From Toxorhynchites rutilus septentrionalis (Eukaryota; Arthropoda; Insecta; Diptera; Culicidae), in NCBI RefSeq assembly GCF_029784135.1, contig NC_073745.1, positions 51,846,285 through 51,910,284 on the forward strand: a DNA stretch of 64,000 nucleotides, read 5' to 3'. How positions within the stretch are numbered: position 1 is the stretch's first letter; each line of letters begins with the position of its first letter. The translations under genes were made by a program, and so were the position numbers. Shown in pieces: positions 42,188 through 53,320 of the stretch. The notes below the pieces were generated by a model. The model ran no database searches and had not been told where the DNA came from. It saw nothing but the letters and a program-made list of their open reading frames with translations.

Positions 42188-43989
42188 TAATGCTTAAATA
42201 AAACTGCATTTTTTCAAAAATCGAGCCGATGGTATTTCCATCAATTGTACATAATACTGATTATACATGCAATTTTGCGAAAAGTCTCGTACTGAAAATT
42301 TCTCCCTCTGGCGCTTGCGTCACTTTGCGAGATTACGGCAGAGAAGGTCTGAGCATAAATCCCTCAAAAACAACAATTATTCCATTCACCAAAAAGAAAA
42401 AAAAAACAGCATCTGCTGTCTTTATATCTTGGGGGAGTGGAAATAAAATGCAGCGCTTCAGTGAAATATCTAGGTGTTATCCTAGATGCTAAACTCAACT
42501 GGAATGCGCACTTAGATGCAATAATCAGTAAGGCCAATACGGTCCTATGGGCATGTTCTAAAATGATAAGAAGAACATGGGGCCTTAAACCAAAAATGGT
42601 AACGTGGGTCTACACTGCCATTGTGCGGCCTAGAAAAACCTATGCCTCATTAGTCTGGTGGCCAAAGACCAAGGAGACTGTAGCTACAAAAAAGCTAAAC
42701 AAACTCCAACGACTAGCATGCGTTGCAATTACTGGAGCAATGCGAAGCACACCCTCGAAGGCACTGGAGGCTATCCTTCACTTGCTACCTCTGAACCAAC
42801 ATGTTCAGCTAGAGGCTAAAAAAAGCGCTCTAAAACTTAAACAATGGAAAAAAATACTAGACGGAGACAAAATTGGTCACTTGAGCATCCTGAATCTCTT
42901 ACCCGTAGGACCATCCTCAGAGATGAACAGTGATTGGATGGAACCTAGGACTAACTACGACATTCCATACAGTGTAATTGAACCTTCTCGTTTAGTATGG
43001 GATGAAGGCGGTTCCAGTGTTCGTAATGGTTCAATCATGTTCTACACTGATGGGTCAAAAATGGGAATCAGAACAGGTGCTGGAGTGTATGGTCCCAGAA
43101 CAAAAAATCTCTGTAGCTATGGGAAACTGGCCAACAGTTTTTCAGGCAGAAATAGCTGCGATAATAGAATGCTCAAATGTCTGCCTTAAAAGAAAATATA
43201 GACATGCTAACATCTGCATATTCTCAGACAGTCAAGCGGCACTTAAAGCTCTAAATGCTTTTGAATGCTCCTCAAAAAATGTCTGGGAATGCATTTCCCT
43301 CTTACGGCAACTAAGTTCGGTACAACTGTACTGGATTCCTGGCCATTGCGGCATAGAGGGAAACGAGCGAGCAGATGAACTTGCCAGGAACGGCTCAAGC
43401 TCACCTTTTACTGGTCTAGAACCATTCTGTGGAATTTCTGACTGTGTGTTGAAAGGTGAGCTGAAGAAATGGGAAGACCGGGAAGTGTTAGGCAACTGGT
43501 TGGCGGTACAACTTAACCAGTCAGAAAAATTTATCACGCCGAGTATTAAAATTACTCAACAACTGCTGAGTCTTAATAAGGAAGACTTCAGCACAATCAC
43601 GGGCCTTATAACAGGACACTGTCCGAGGAAATACCATCTCAAAAACATAGGTTTAGTGCAAGATGATATTTGTCGCTTTTGTAATACCGAAAGCGAAACC
43701 TCGGAACATTTGCTCTGTAATTGTGGAGCTCTAACTAGACGCAGACTTCAATACCTTGATAAGGCTATTCTGGAGCCCAAGGAAATTTGGTCTGCGTCGC
43801 CGATCACGATTATAAAAATTATCAAACAGAATATTCCTGATTGGCACCTATCTCGCTATAGCTTTCAGTCTACTTCTTCATCAATAAGCAGTAGGTAAGC
43901 TTGAAGCGGAGTACTAAAAATGGGATATACCACAATAGTTCAGAATAATGGACGCAGTGGTTCACATCCAACAGGAGAAAAACAAAATT

Positions 43990-46936
43990 ATATTTAACCT
44001 TTTCAGCACTTTGTTTACAATCGATCGTTTTCTAAACAAGAACCAGACCCAAATGGCCTGTGATCTTTAACCGATTTGCTTATTCGACTTCATCACTGCT
44101 ATCGATTTGTAGTAATAGACATTCGAACAACATTGAGAACATTCTGACTCATGTGTTGACACCGGAATTCACGACCAAATCCATCAGTACATTCACAGAA
44201 AATGGAAATGGTTGACGAGTAACTGAGAGGAAGATGTTACGAAATGCGGGTAAAATTTGTTATTCCCGTCATAAAAGGAGTTCGTTCGAAAACACTTAAA
44301 GACGCTACCAATCGTCTTGCTTATAATTAGATCTCAGTGTCTTACTGAACATAATTCTGACTTAATTTCTTGCCACACTTTAAGTGCATCGTAAATTTTG
44401 ATTTACTTTATTAAGTGAGTTATCGTAAAAAACACCCCACCCGGGAGTCTGAGTATATAAATAGAGCTACCTACTTACACGATTTTGACACAAGGTACTC
44501 TCTGCTACACACACCACCAGCCTCGAAGGTATGAGTTATGATTCCATTTTTCCAAAAGCACCCTTCTCAAAAAATACCACCTATGTAGCGGAGCACACAT
44601 AGCGGAGCAGATTGCATGGCTGACATATTGCTCTGCAAGGGTATTGTGGTTATTGTGGATACGCTTCCGTACGTGCGGCCCATACCAAGATAGGCTCCAA
44701 CGCCAACGGGGCAAAACACGCTCACGGGATCACGACAGAAAGTGAGAGACTCCGATGTTATTACCAACGCGTCGAACGATGATGTCAAATTTTGTGAAAG
44801 GTCTCCTCCACGAAACATGTCGTTTTCTAAACTCCCGCAGAGGGGCGCCTCGGGACAGACAAGACGAGGTACGGCATGGCAAGGCAAGGTAGTTATCGAT
44901 GATATATGTGTGCCGTGAGCGACCCGAAGGTTCCGCTGGGGCCGTACGTGATTTTCGACCCTGACTCCTGTGTCTGGCACAACAACGGCAGCAGCAGCAG
45001 CAGCAGCATCTGCAAACATCAACCTGGCGGCACATGTTAATACCAGGTCCGGAGGAGGTGGTGATGGTGGTGCGACGCGCTTCGAGTTGTTGTGCATGAA
45101 ATAACTTCCAAAATGGGTTTGTTGATATTGTAATTCAAGGCACCCATGTATGGGGGGGGGGTATGTGTTTGGATATGAGTACTAAATTTGCAACGCGCCT
45201 CTCGGGGGGAGGGTTTGATAGGCCCCTCTTCAGCAGGCGTTTATCGAAAATCGATGGTGCGAAACCGCGCGAGTATATTTTTGCCATTCTCCGATAACGA
45301 GCCTTTCCGCGAAGCTGAAGCTGTAACAATAAATTTGGACGCAACGGAATTTGCATAAACTTTTTTCTCTGTTCTCTTGATGGACGCGATGTGGGCGGAT
45401 GATTCTAGGAAATTCCTCCCACATTGATGGGAAGTTCACATGACGCGAAAGTCGGAAAACGGCTCGATAATTCACTCGAAAAACCGTTGACATTAACTTT
45501 GACTCACAAAATTCCTCCCAGCAGACTGAGGTTAGTATTCCAGCTACAACAGCAGCTTCCAACAGCCATAAAAATCTGGTCTTACCGACTAAAAACACAA
45601 ACACCGTAACCTTGAAGGTTTATGAAACGCGCATGCATTTAAATATTTCAACGCACCCCCGTTTTTGTGCTTTCGCTGTGTTTTCACATAAAAACATTTC
45701 CCCCCCCTCGAAAACATGTATCTGTCCTGACAAAAGGGTTAACATTATTAATTCGCTGTGCCAGCGGTGGAAGGTCGGAACGGAAGCTTTTCGCGACATT
45801 CAAAACGAGACAGTAAAGCAGCTTAGCGAACTCGTTATTATTTTTTTCCGTCAGGGTTTCCCCAAAAAAAAATTAAACCGAAAAAAAACGTCAAACATTA
45901 TTCTCGTTCACGACTCGCATTCGCATTTCGTGCAGCATGTTTCTTGTGAAAAATCACATTCGGTTCTGTTTACTTTGTCCTGTCCCGTGGACGTGACCGC
46001 GTTTTTGTGTTGTTTTTTTTTTCAACCTTTTTGAATGACTGACATTGTTTGAGTTGTTATTTTTTCTCTCCAAACTCGGAACGGAGAGTAAGTTAAACAC
46101 CGCCAAAAATTCCTCCAAGGTACCCGAATGCGCTCCACGAGGTGCTTGACATTTTCATTAGCAGTATTATCCCGAACACACTGATGACGTTCTAATGTGA
46201 CTTGGGTCACATCAAATCACGACCTTCACAAAGTTGATGCCCAAGCGGAGGGAGGCGGGAGAGGGTGGAGACAGAAAGACAGCAGGCAAAGAGGGTTGAA
46301 GAAAATGCTGCGGCTTTTCCGAGTACTCGGCATAACTTTAGGATGGCCTTCCGAAATATATGAGTGTGTGTGTGTGGGTGCGTCTACTACCCGTTTTTTG
46401 GGAGTGAAGACGAATAGGAGTGTAGGTGGGACCGGTCGGTCGGTCTTGAGGGTGTCTAAAGGATGGCGTCGGCGGTTACAGACGGTTGACGTCGGTGCTT
46501 AGTTGAAGCTTGTAAAACGGGTTGCGGGATCTCAAGCTCAGGTGTCATGAATAATTCGTTGGGATTAGCTGCGGAATGTTGATAAGATTTTCTTCGCTCA
46601 CCTGGTTCACCTGTCGTATCTCTATTGGGGACTGGGACGGTCTGTGGGTAAGTGCCAACCGATGCCGACGATGATGATGTTTTGGGAGCAAATAGAGGTG
46701 GGGTGATAATTGACGTGATGAGTCAACACTTCGTTTGACCTGCGATATTTTCGGAATTTGTCCCCTATGTCAGGGGTTAGTTTGATGGAGGGGTGAGTGT
46801 GGAAAATCGTTCTGCATAATCAGTTTTTTTTTTTCTGTACAAAACGTACACCTGGGGCTGTGTTGAAGCATTTGCACATTGACTGCGAATAGTATTGTAT
46901 ATATTAAAGAGTACATTCTGTCAAATATACAAATTA
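43990..46936. other. Quiet spacer, no repeats recognised
   Basis: About 2.9 kb without recognisable transposons. It includes a CAG run of six units (44989-45006), a CT/GT-rich area and pyrimidine tracts. Open frames of 100-176 codons (for example 44567-45097, minus) have low-complexity or random-looking composition and no family resemblance. It could be intronic or regulatory DNA. Confidence 0.5.
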
Positions 46937-47179
46937 TGTTACGTGACGTTCGGATGGCTTTTTAAAAAAGCAGAGCCGTCCTGAACGGAGTCGAAATGTC
47001 AACTAATTTATTATTTCTTTCATTGAACACTGTTTTCATGGTTGGGCCTAAAATATGCTTACACTATGTTTTTTGATATATTGTTACTTATGCTGATGGT
47101 TGCAGAAAATGTGCTAGCGACTCGGTGCACTGGGTCGCGATGTTCCCCGCTATCGGTGTACCGTGCCTGGGTGGTAACT
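46937..47179 (-). repeat. Probable LTR of an errantivirus-type element
   Basis: On the minus strand the segment begins AGTTAC and ends GTAACA, short inverted ends of the gypsy/errantivirus style. A purine-rich tract AGGGGAGGAGC (47180-47190) precedes it directly after the env remnant, as expected for a 3' LTR. An AATAAA-type poly(A) signal lies inside. The second LTR is not in the window, so the boundaries are inferred. Confidence 0.55.
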
Positions 47180-47215
47180 GCTCCTCCCCTAGTGCTGAAA
47201 CTCCTGGTTCAACGG

Positions 47216-48660
47216 TCAGATTCTTAGTGATGGTGGTTGGTAGAAATGTACTGGTGTTGGGTCAGCGGAATGATTGTCTATGGTTGACTTTTCTGGGTTG
47301 ATTGTTACTTCAACTGATTGGGTTCTAAACTTGAGAAGAATGTAGATGACAAAGATTATGATCATAGAAGTTGTAAATGAAAATCCTCCGATTATTGTCC
47401 AATGGTGTGTAGCTGTTGTCAGTTTCAGGTTTTCCAGATGTTCCAGGTTTTTGTGATGAAGTTTTTTCAATGAATGAATGTCGGTTTGCTGTTCTATTTT
47501 CCGCTTGTCAACATTTAGTCCCTTTGAAAGCGAGAAGATTGGATGCTCAACCGTTTCTATTATTTGATTTGTACATGTTATGTTTCGTATCGAAACGGAA
47601 CAATTTTGGTATGTGATTAAGAATGATCCACTTAATCATCGATTGGAGACTCCGCATGTGTTGTGAAATAAATCATTCACTTGATTCAATAATAATATTG
47701 TGGGACTCATCTCCGTTACAATTGGGTTATGCACGATATTCTCGTAAGTGCATTTGCTGTCGTGACCAATTATTATATTGGATATACATTCGTCTGAGGA
47801 AACATCTTTCAAACTGTTGTGATTGCAAAGGCTCCAGTTGCCTAATCTTGAACAATGGTCGGTTTTCAGGAAAAGTTTGTAGTTACCGTAGAGATACTCA
47901 TCTCCTTCCAGTTTTATACGTAGTGAATCTGTTACTATAGGAACGATTTTCAGATGCTGATATGTTGAATTGCTGAGATTTGGGATGTTGATGATGTAAA
48001 GTATGGTTTGTCCATCGGTGCCTATGGTGACGCTTGCGAACCCGAGTGCCTCGTCTATCAATTTTTTATCAATACCTTGATCACTAAGAATTTGAATCAT
48101 GAATTCTGTCTCTTTTGTTGTAATCATTCTGCTATTAACAATTCCTAACTTTGATAATGTAATGGAATTTCGAATTTTTCTTATTTCCTGGTTGATAATG
48201 TCTAGATTGAGAATAATATTTATTGGATCGTGTCCTGCTTTAACGGCTCTGTGTGTTTTGTTTTCTTCCTCAATTAGCTCATTAATAGTTTCTGTCATGT
48301 TATTCAGCCCATCGTAAAGATCGCCATTGATTGAAATTTGTCGATTGCTATTTTCGGTGATTTTGTAAATACCAGAGTCGATAAGCCGTAAATCGTCTGC
48401 GTCTGGTGAGCCTGACATCCACTCCCAAGCTCTTCCGAGTGCGTCTCATCGTTTTTGTTGTCGGTGTACCGGTTGTATTTGTTTGAGGTTCATTCCTAGT
48501 TCGTCTATTTTCCATTTTAGTAAAGCTGTGATTTCTGGGTCGTCATTTTCTCTTGTCAGGATCTTGGTTTTGATGTCATGTACAGCTAGTGCTATTATTG
48601 TTGTGTTTATTTTGTTTATAACTTTAGACTGCCCTGTTACAATCTTGCTCTGGGATAAAT
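47216..48660 (-). pseudogene. Env-like (fusion-protein type) remnant of the errantivirus
   Basis: This resembles insect errantivirus envelope proteins, which share ancestry with baculovirus F-type fusion proteins. A basic cleavage-like site is followed by an in-frame stop near 48440, then an open stretch of about 260 codons down to 47636, rich in Asn and Ile. A separate frame (47470-47216) contains a single hydrophobic membrane-spanning segment of about 20 residues followed by a short tail, placing the protein at a membrane. At least one frameshift lies between 47470 and 47636. The gene is broken and non-functional. Confidence 0.65.
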
Positions 48661-49740
48661 GTTCCTAAGACTGCCGGGATCCTGGAAATAGGTTGATATT
48701 TTTAACATTAGATTTGTGTAGTTTTGCATTTTCCTCGTTTCTAAACGTGAACTCATTGTTAATTTGAACACAAACCTTCTTGAATATTTTCTTGTGTTTG
48801 GGTTTAATTATTTTGTCTTTTACATATACTATTTTTCCCGTTTCTAGTGCAGGTGCAGTTTTAATATTTTTGTTTGCTTTTTCGAGCTGTTTGTGTTGGG
48901 CCTCTTTCAGTCTAACTATTACTTCGTCATAGGTCTTCTGTCGTATTTGTTCTAATTCGTCAGGGTCGATTCGTCTGTCCGGGTTTCTTTGATATCCGAA
49001 TCAAATTTCCTTAGGAGTTTTGGGTGTGGATGAATGAATGATGTTTTTATATTTCTCCACTGCTATGTGGATAATATTATGAGATGGCAAGTGAGGAGTG
49101 ACTTGCTTCTGGATTCTATAAATTTCTAGGATGGTGGAATGAAATCTCTCCACGGGGCCATTTCCTTCTGATTTGATATTTGGGGTTAAATATCCCTTGA
49201 TATTCAAATCAAGTAATTTCCCTTTGACATCGGGCGATTGAAAGGCACGCTCGTTATCCATTACGAGAGAACTACGTACTATAAAAGAGGTGACCGTTTC
49301 CCATATTGCTTTCTCAATATGAACAGCATGTCGGGATCTAATAGGAATCATGCCGCCATACTTACTGAATTTATCAATGCTAGATAAAAAGTAGTTGGAC
49401 TCTATTTGAAAAATATCTATATGAAGGATTTGGTAAGGGTGATTAGGGATTGGAGTTTCTTGGAGGGGGATTATGAGTAGGCGTCGATCATGTTTCGAGG
49501 CGTTACATTCATCACAAGCGCGTATAAACTTCCTCAGATGTTGTATATTATGGGTATCAATAAATTTCGCTCAGTTTCGTTAAGAAGGGAAGTTCTAATT
49601 TTTCTCAAAATGTTTATTGTTTCCGTTTTATTGATCGCTTGTTGACGCGAAGGTGTAGGACTATAAAATTTTAGAGGGATGGTTCTCAGATCTCCTGAAT
49701 CGAATATAACTTCAAGGGCTTTTTTCGCACTGATAAGGTT
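48660..49740 (-). pseudogene. Pol remnant: integrase and upstream linker
   Basis: A zinc-finger CDEC motif (near 49510) belongs to the HHCC domain. An LHIDIFQIES segment supplies the first catalytic Asp, VMDNERAF the second and SEGNGPVERFHSTI the Glu region. The C-terminal part (KIVYVKDKIIKPKHKK) follows after a frameshift at about 49001. The retrotransposon integrase joins the cDNA to the genome. The upstream part of pol is lost at the 49745 junction, so no RT is present. Confidence 0.75.
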
Positions 49741-49776
49741 AAATCTATCTTCTAGGTTTCTATAATCTAGGTTTCG

Positions 49777-51450
49777 TTGCTTGCGTATAGCAATAGGGTG
49801 TTTGCATTCGACACATACGATGAGTCTCGAAGTTTTGGCAGGAGTACCCCCGCTTACTCTTCGGTTCACAGAATTATCCTACAGATTTCTCATCCGTTGC
49901 AAGATCATGAATCCATTGGTAATTGATAACTTCGAAAATCTACTCCAACTGACTCCTCAGTCAAGTTTTATGTCTTTATACCATGAGTACCTTACCCACG
50001 ACGTGCACCCTTCACCAGGCATCTCCAACCAAGTTTGCTTCCCTTACTTCTGCAATTCCCCTGTCATTTTTGATCTGTCCGTGCGACAAAAAATCCATGG
50101 AATCCCAGATCACCTACGCTCCGATTCTATTCCGCCGATATTTTCGGCAGAATATGGGAAAGTTGGATCTGATAAAATGTTCTTTACTGACGGTTCATTC
50201 ATAAACGAGTCCACTGGCTTCGGCATCTTCAATGAAAATTCCAGTGCCTCTTTCAAACTCAAAGATCCTTGTTCCGTGTATGTCGCTGAACTGGGTGCGA
50301 TATACTACGCACTAGGGATCATTGAAACATTGCCCATCGACCACTATTTTATTTTTTCAGACAGTCTCAGCTCATTAGAGGCAATCCGCTCAATGAAGGT
50401 TGATAAACGCTCATCTTACTTCCTAACAAGAATAAGACAACTATTGAGTGTTTTGGTCGAAAAATTATTCAAGATTACCTTAGCATGGGTTCCCTCTCAT
50501 TGCTCGATACCGGGGAATGAGAAAGCGGACTCGCTAGCTAAGGTGGGCGCTTTAGAAGGCACTCTTTTTGAAAGGCAAATTGCTTATAATGAATTTTTCC
50601 ACATTCCTCGTCAGTACACGCTCGTAAGTTGGCAGCGCATGTGGAGTGGAGATGAGTTCGGTCGTTGGTTACACACGATTATCCCTAAGGTCTCGACTAG
50701 TGCATGGTTCAAGGGGTTGAATGTAGGTCGTGATTTCATTCGCGTGATATCTCGGCTTATGTCCAATCACTACAACCTAAACGCGCATCTCTATCGCATT
50801 GGGCTCGCAGCAAACAATCTTTGTGATTGTGGCGATGGCTACCACGACATCGAGCATGTTGTCTGGTCGTGTATCCGGTTCCATACTGCTCGCTCTCAGC
50901 TCTCTAGAGCACTGAGAGCACAAGGCAGACAATCGGAGATCCCCGTCCGGGATATCTTAGGTAGCCGTGATCCTGATCTTCTGCTTCATCTATACCTGTT
51001 CCTCAGAAACGCCGATGTCAACGTTTAATGATGTTTCCTTCGTTGTGTCCCCGTTTTATATCCCTCCTATCCGATCTATAAACTTTTACTTAGTCGCGGC
51101 AATACATACACACACTCTTTACAGACACACGGGCCAAAGGTTGTGCAGTCCACTGATCATTCAACAAGAGCCAAAGGTTGTACCGCTCATGACAACTCTA
51201 CATGAACTGATGATTGCGCCGGTTAGTGACCATTCTATCCTGGATTCCTCGAGTCGAGAAAGATGCACCACGCTAGATATGGATTACGGACTAGGGGGGC
51301 GTTGCTGATTAATGGTGCATCCCAATAGGAAGTATCCCGTGTCGGGCACACGTACAGAGCATTGGAGACAGCAACATCCGAATTACGAAAACACTTGTAA
51401 TACTAACCTCGAGCCAACCGCGAGTAATCGGTTACATATTACTAACATAG
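49777..51450 (+). mobile_element. I/R1/LOA-group LINE, copy 3, both ends truncated
   Basis: It aligns with 3894-6375 in the opposite orientation, from the end of the RT through RNase H into the 3' UTR. It stops at CTAACATAG (51450), about 110 bp short of the tail found in copies 1 and 2. Its 5' end abuts the errantivirus remnant. Confidence 0.8.
49781..51028 (+). pseudogene. LINE RNase H and C-terminal domain (longest open copy)
   Basis: One open frame of more than 400 codons encodes the RT thumb end (IGCLHSTHTMSLEVLAGVPP), RNase H with MFFTDGSF, AELGAIYYALG, FSDSLSSLEA and GNEKADSLAK, and the terminal CDCGDGYHDIEHVVWSC motif. All four acidic residues of RNase H are present. It has no start of its own and lacks the endonuclease and RT, so it is a fragment despite being open. 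Confidence 0.85.
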
Positions 51451-51465
51451 ATAATAAGAAAAATA

Positions 51466-52763
51466 AAGGGTGTGTCACATCAAATTGCATCACGGAAAAA
51501 ACGCTGTAGAAATTTAATTTTTAGGAATTATATCTTCAGCTTTCGCTTATAATCAGATAAGAGTGTATAGATCACGTTTGCCATGCTTCACTGTCAATTT
51601 TTCGTAAATTTGGAAAAATGTCGTCGAACGAAAAAGAGCGTCGTGAATTAATTCTGCGCACTCATTTCGAGAATCCGGAGTTGTCACATCGGGTCATCGG
51701 TAAGATGCTGGGAATCGTCCAATCCACGGTCAGCAGAGTACTAAAACGATACTTCGAGAACCTAACCATCGACCGGAAGGTGAAGAACGGCAAAAATGGA
51801 TGCTCCGTCAGTGAAAAAGATCACAAGCGCGTAGTTAAGCAGTTTAGACGTGATCCGAGAAGTTCGGTCCGGGATGTCGCCAATAAGCTGAATTTGTCAA
51901 GTTCATTCGTCCAGCGGACCAAGCAGCGGGAGGGCCTGCGTACATACAAGGTTCAGAAGGCTCCTAACCGCGACGAAAGGCAAAACATGGTGGGGAAGAC
52001 GCGAGCCCGGAAGCTGTACACCGAAATGCTGACGAAGCTGCATTGCCTGGTAATGGACGACGAAACCTACGTCAAAGCGGACTTTCGTCAGCTGCCGGGC
52101 CTGTTGTTCTTCTCCGCAGAGGACAAATTTAGCGTTCCAGAGGAGATTCGCAAGCAGAAACTATCCAAGTTTGCCAAAAAGTACATGGTATGGCAAGCGA
52201 TCTGCTCTTGTGGAAAGCGGAGCGCTCCCTTCGTGATGACCGGCACGGTAAACGGGCAGGTTTACCTTAAGGAGTGCCTACAGAAGTGCTTACTATCACT
52301 ATTGAAGCAGCACGAGAGCCCGACCATCTTCTGGCCGGATCTCGCTTCGTGCCACTATTCAAAGGACGTGTTGGAGTGGTACGAAGCCAACGGGGTCACC
52401 TTCGTGCCAAAGGAAATGAACCCGCCCAACGCGCCGAAGCTTCGCCCAATAGAGAAATATTGGGCGATTATGAAGCAGGCCCTCCGGAAGAACCCAAAAG
52501 TTGTCAAATCGGAGGCGGACTTCAAGAGAAAATGGATTTCTGTTCAAAAAAAACTACAACCTGACGTTGTACAGAACCTTATGGACGGGGTAAAGAGGAA
52601 GGTGCGAGCATACGGGCTTGGGCTCGAAGTATGAATAAAAAGAAAATGCCAAAAGTTGTTTAATAGTTTTTATTTTACTGTCTAAAATTTTCAAAAGGAT
52701 CGGTCTACTGGGCGAATTTCTACAGCGTTTTTTCCGTGATGCAATTTGATGTGACACACCCTT
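51466..52763 (+). mobile_element. DD37E transposon copy D, apparently intact
   Basis: The element is 1298 bp, with inverted ends AAGGGTGTGTCACATCAAAT at both sides and TA at 51464-51465 and 52764-52765. The inverted repeat extends to about 50 bp (through CGCTGTAGAAATT). Both ends and the gene are complete, unlike the three other copies in the window. Confidence 0.9.
51618..52634 (+). CDS. Full-length DD37E transposase
   Basis: This cuts and pastes the element at TA dinucleotides in the nucleus. The 338-residue frame is uninterrupted from MSSNEKERRELI to GLGLEV. Residues 1-60 form a helix-turn-helix (SHRVIGKMLGIVQSTVSRVL) and 65-115 a second DNA-binding region (SSVRDVANKLNLSSSFVQRT). The catalytic residues are the Asp in MDDETYVKADF, the Asp in WPDLASCHYS and the Glu in RPIEKYW, with 37 residues between the last two, the signature of the mosquito ITmD37E group. 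D-to-V at RDIG/RVIG in the first helix and a few changes (KCLLSLL, HESP) differ from the other copies and could reduce activity. TGA stop at 52632-52634. Confidence 0.9.
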   Translation: MSSNEKERRELILRTHFENPELSHRVIGKMLGIVQSTVSRVLKRYFENLTIDRKVKNGKNGCSVSEKDHKRVVKQFRRDPRSSVRDVANKLNLSSSFVQRTKQREGLRTYKVQKAPNRDERQNMVGKTRARKLYTEMLTKLHCLVMDDETYVKADFRQLPGLLFFSAEDKFSVPEEIRKQKLSKFAKKYMVWQAICSCGKRSAPFVMTGTVNGQVYLKECLQKCLLSLLKQHESPTIFWPDLASCHYSKDVLEWYEANGVTFVPKEMNPPNAPKLRPIEKYWAIMKQALRKNPKVVKSEADFKRKWISVQKKLQPDVVQNLMDGVKRKVRAYGLGLEV

Positions 52764-52794
52764 TAATCCTACGTCAAAAAACTATTACTACCGT

Positions 52795-52992
52795 TTACTG
52801 CTCATTTGGCTGCTCCTCTTCACCGATTTCGTCAAGGTCAACGACAGAGTACCAACGTTTCATCTGGTCAGTTGAATATACTGTACGGAACTTCCGTCCA
52901 GCGTGATCGCTTCCTGGAGAGATAGTACAGTAAGCCTCGAAACTGACCACACGTTTATTTAGTTCGATGCCCGAAAGTCGAGTTTCGTTCCC
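52795..52992 (-). pseudogene. Unassigned 66-codon open tail
   Basis: A minus-strand frame bounded upstream by a stop at 52993-52995 reads GNETRLSGIELNKRVVSFEA, then RKFRTVYSTDQMKRWYSVVD and an acidic end before TAA. There is no ATG before codon 40 or so. The composition looks coding (charged, no low complexity) and an AG precedes TTTCGAGGC as a possible splice acceptor. I do not recognise the family; it may be the last exon of a lost gene or of a transposon. Confidence 0.25.
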
Positions 52993-52995
52993 TTA

Positions 52996-53320
52996 AATAT
53001 TCGTATCTCTCACACATATTACGTCAAGACATTTCGGAAGTGATTACTAGGGGCGCTGCTGGAAAATTAATCACGTTCCGGTGACTGAGCGGGCCACACT
53101 TTAGCACACTGTTTCAAAAGATCAGGAATTTTAAGGCGAGGAATTAGTGAATTGAGACGTAAAAATGAATGAAGGTTGTTGCTGCAGATGAAGCATATCA
53201 TGAAGGAAAGCCGCGGGTAAGACGGACAGTGGGGGTATGATGGACAGGTGGTTGATTTGTATAGTTGCATTATGAATTTCAAATTTCTGTTGATGGGAAA
53301 CCCTTCTACATGCTATTCCA
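52996..53320. other. Spacer, no gene seen
   Basis: No open frames or repeat ends recognised up to the next DD41D element. Confidence 0.5.

Larger units (their letters stand above)
41379..42341. mobile_element. 963-bp TIR element inside the LOA-like RT, 4-bp duplication
   Basis: The 33-bp inverted ends start CTGCCGT and share CTCGCAAAGTGACGCAAGCG. AGAA flanks both sides (41375-41378 and 42342-42345). Removing the element and one AGAA restores an uninterrupted RT reading frame (TWCTTEGLSINPSKT). CGCAAGCGCCA also recurs internally at 41560-41571. It has no transposase; superfamily unassigned. Its interior holds a 28-codon signal-peptide-like frame and a strong hairpin. Confidence 0.8.
39371..43898 (+). 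pseudogene. LOA-like LINE ORF2 remnant (EN-RT-RNase H)
   Basis: It starts MQNTKVLQINLPHAKAASS, the LOA-type endonuclease start. A stop follows within 30 codons; the endonuclease then continues to SLSDHRHIVFEWNG in 39502-40089. The RT has AFRPISLSSILLKTM and TKGCPQGGVLSPLLW. The catalytic box region reads LDDLVIMV with about 4 nt lost where YADD is expected. RNase H in 43002-43898 shows YTDGSK, AEIAAIIECS, FSDSQAALKAL and GNERADELARNG. A Cys/His tail, CRFCNTESETSEHLLCNC, is present. Several frameshifts, a deletion near 41080, and one insertion disrupt it. Confidence 0.85.
38384..43985 (+). mobile_element. LOA-like non-LTR retrotransposon with RNase H
   Basis: A two-ORF LINE lies between the SINE and about 43985, where an A-rich GGAGAAAAACAAAATTA ends it. 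The domain order is gag-like ORF1, APE endonuclease, RT, RNase H and a CCHC-like terminus, as in LOA-clade elements such as Lian of Aedes. It is heavily decayed and carries a 963-bp insertion at 41379-42341. The exact 5' end is unknown. Confidence 0.75.
46937..49745 (-). mobile_element. Errantivirus-type (gypsy-like) endogenous retroelement, 3' part
   Basis: Reading down the minus strand the order is integrase, env-like protein, polypurine tract and LTR. Gag, protease, RT and the 5' LTR are absent; the copy is cut at about 49745, where a LINE fragment of opposite strand begins. It is an old, broken insertion. Confidence 0.75.

Noticed and set aside
44567..45097. 176-codon minus-strand frame as a gene
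   Set aside because: It is kept open by a CAG run (poly-Ala when read this way) and Pro-rich low complexity; no family resemblance and no promoter.
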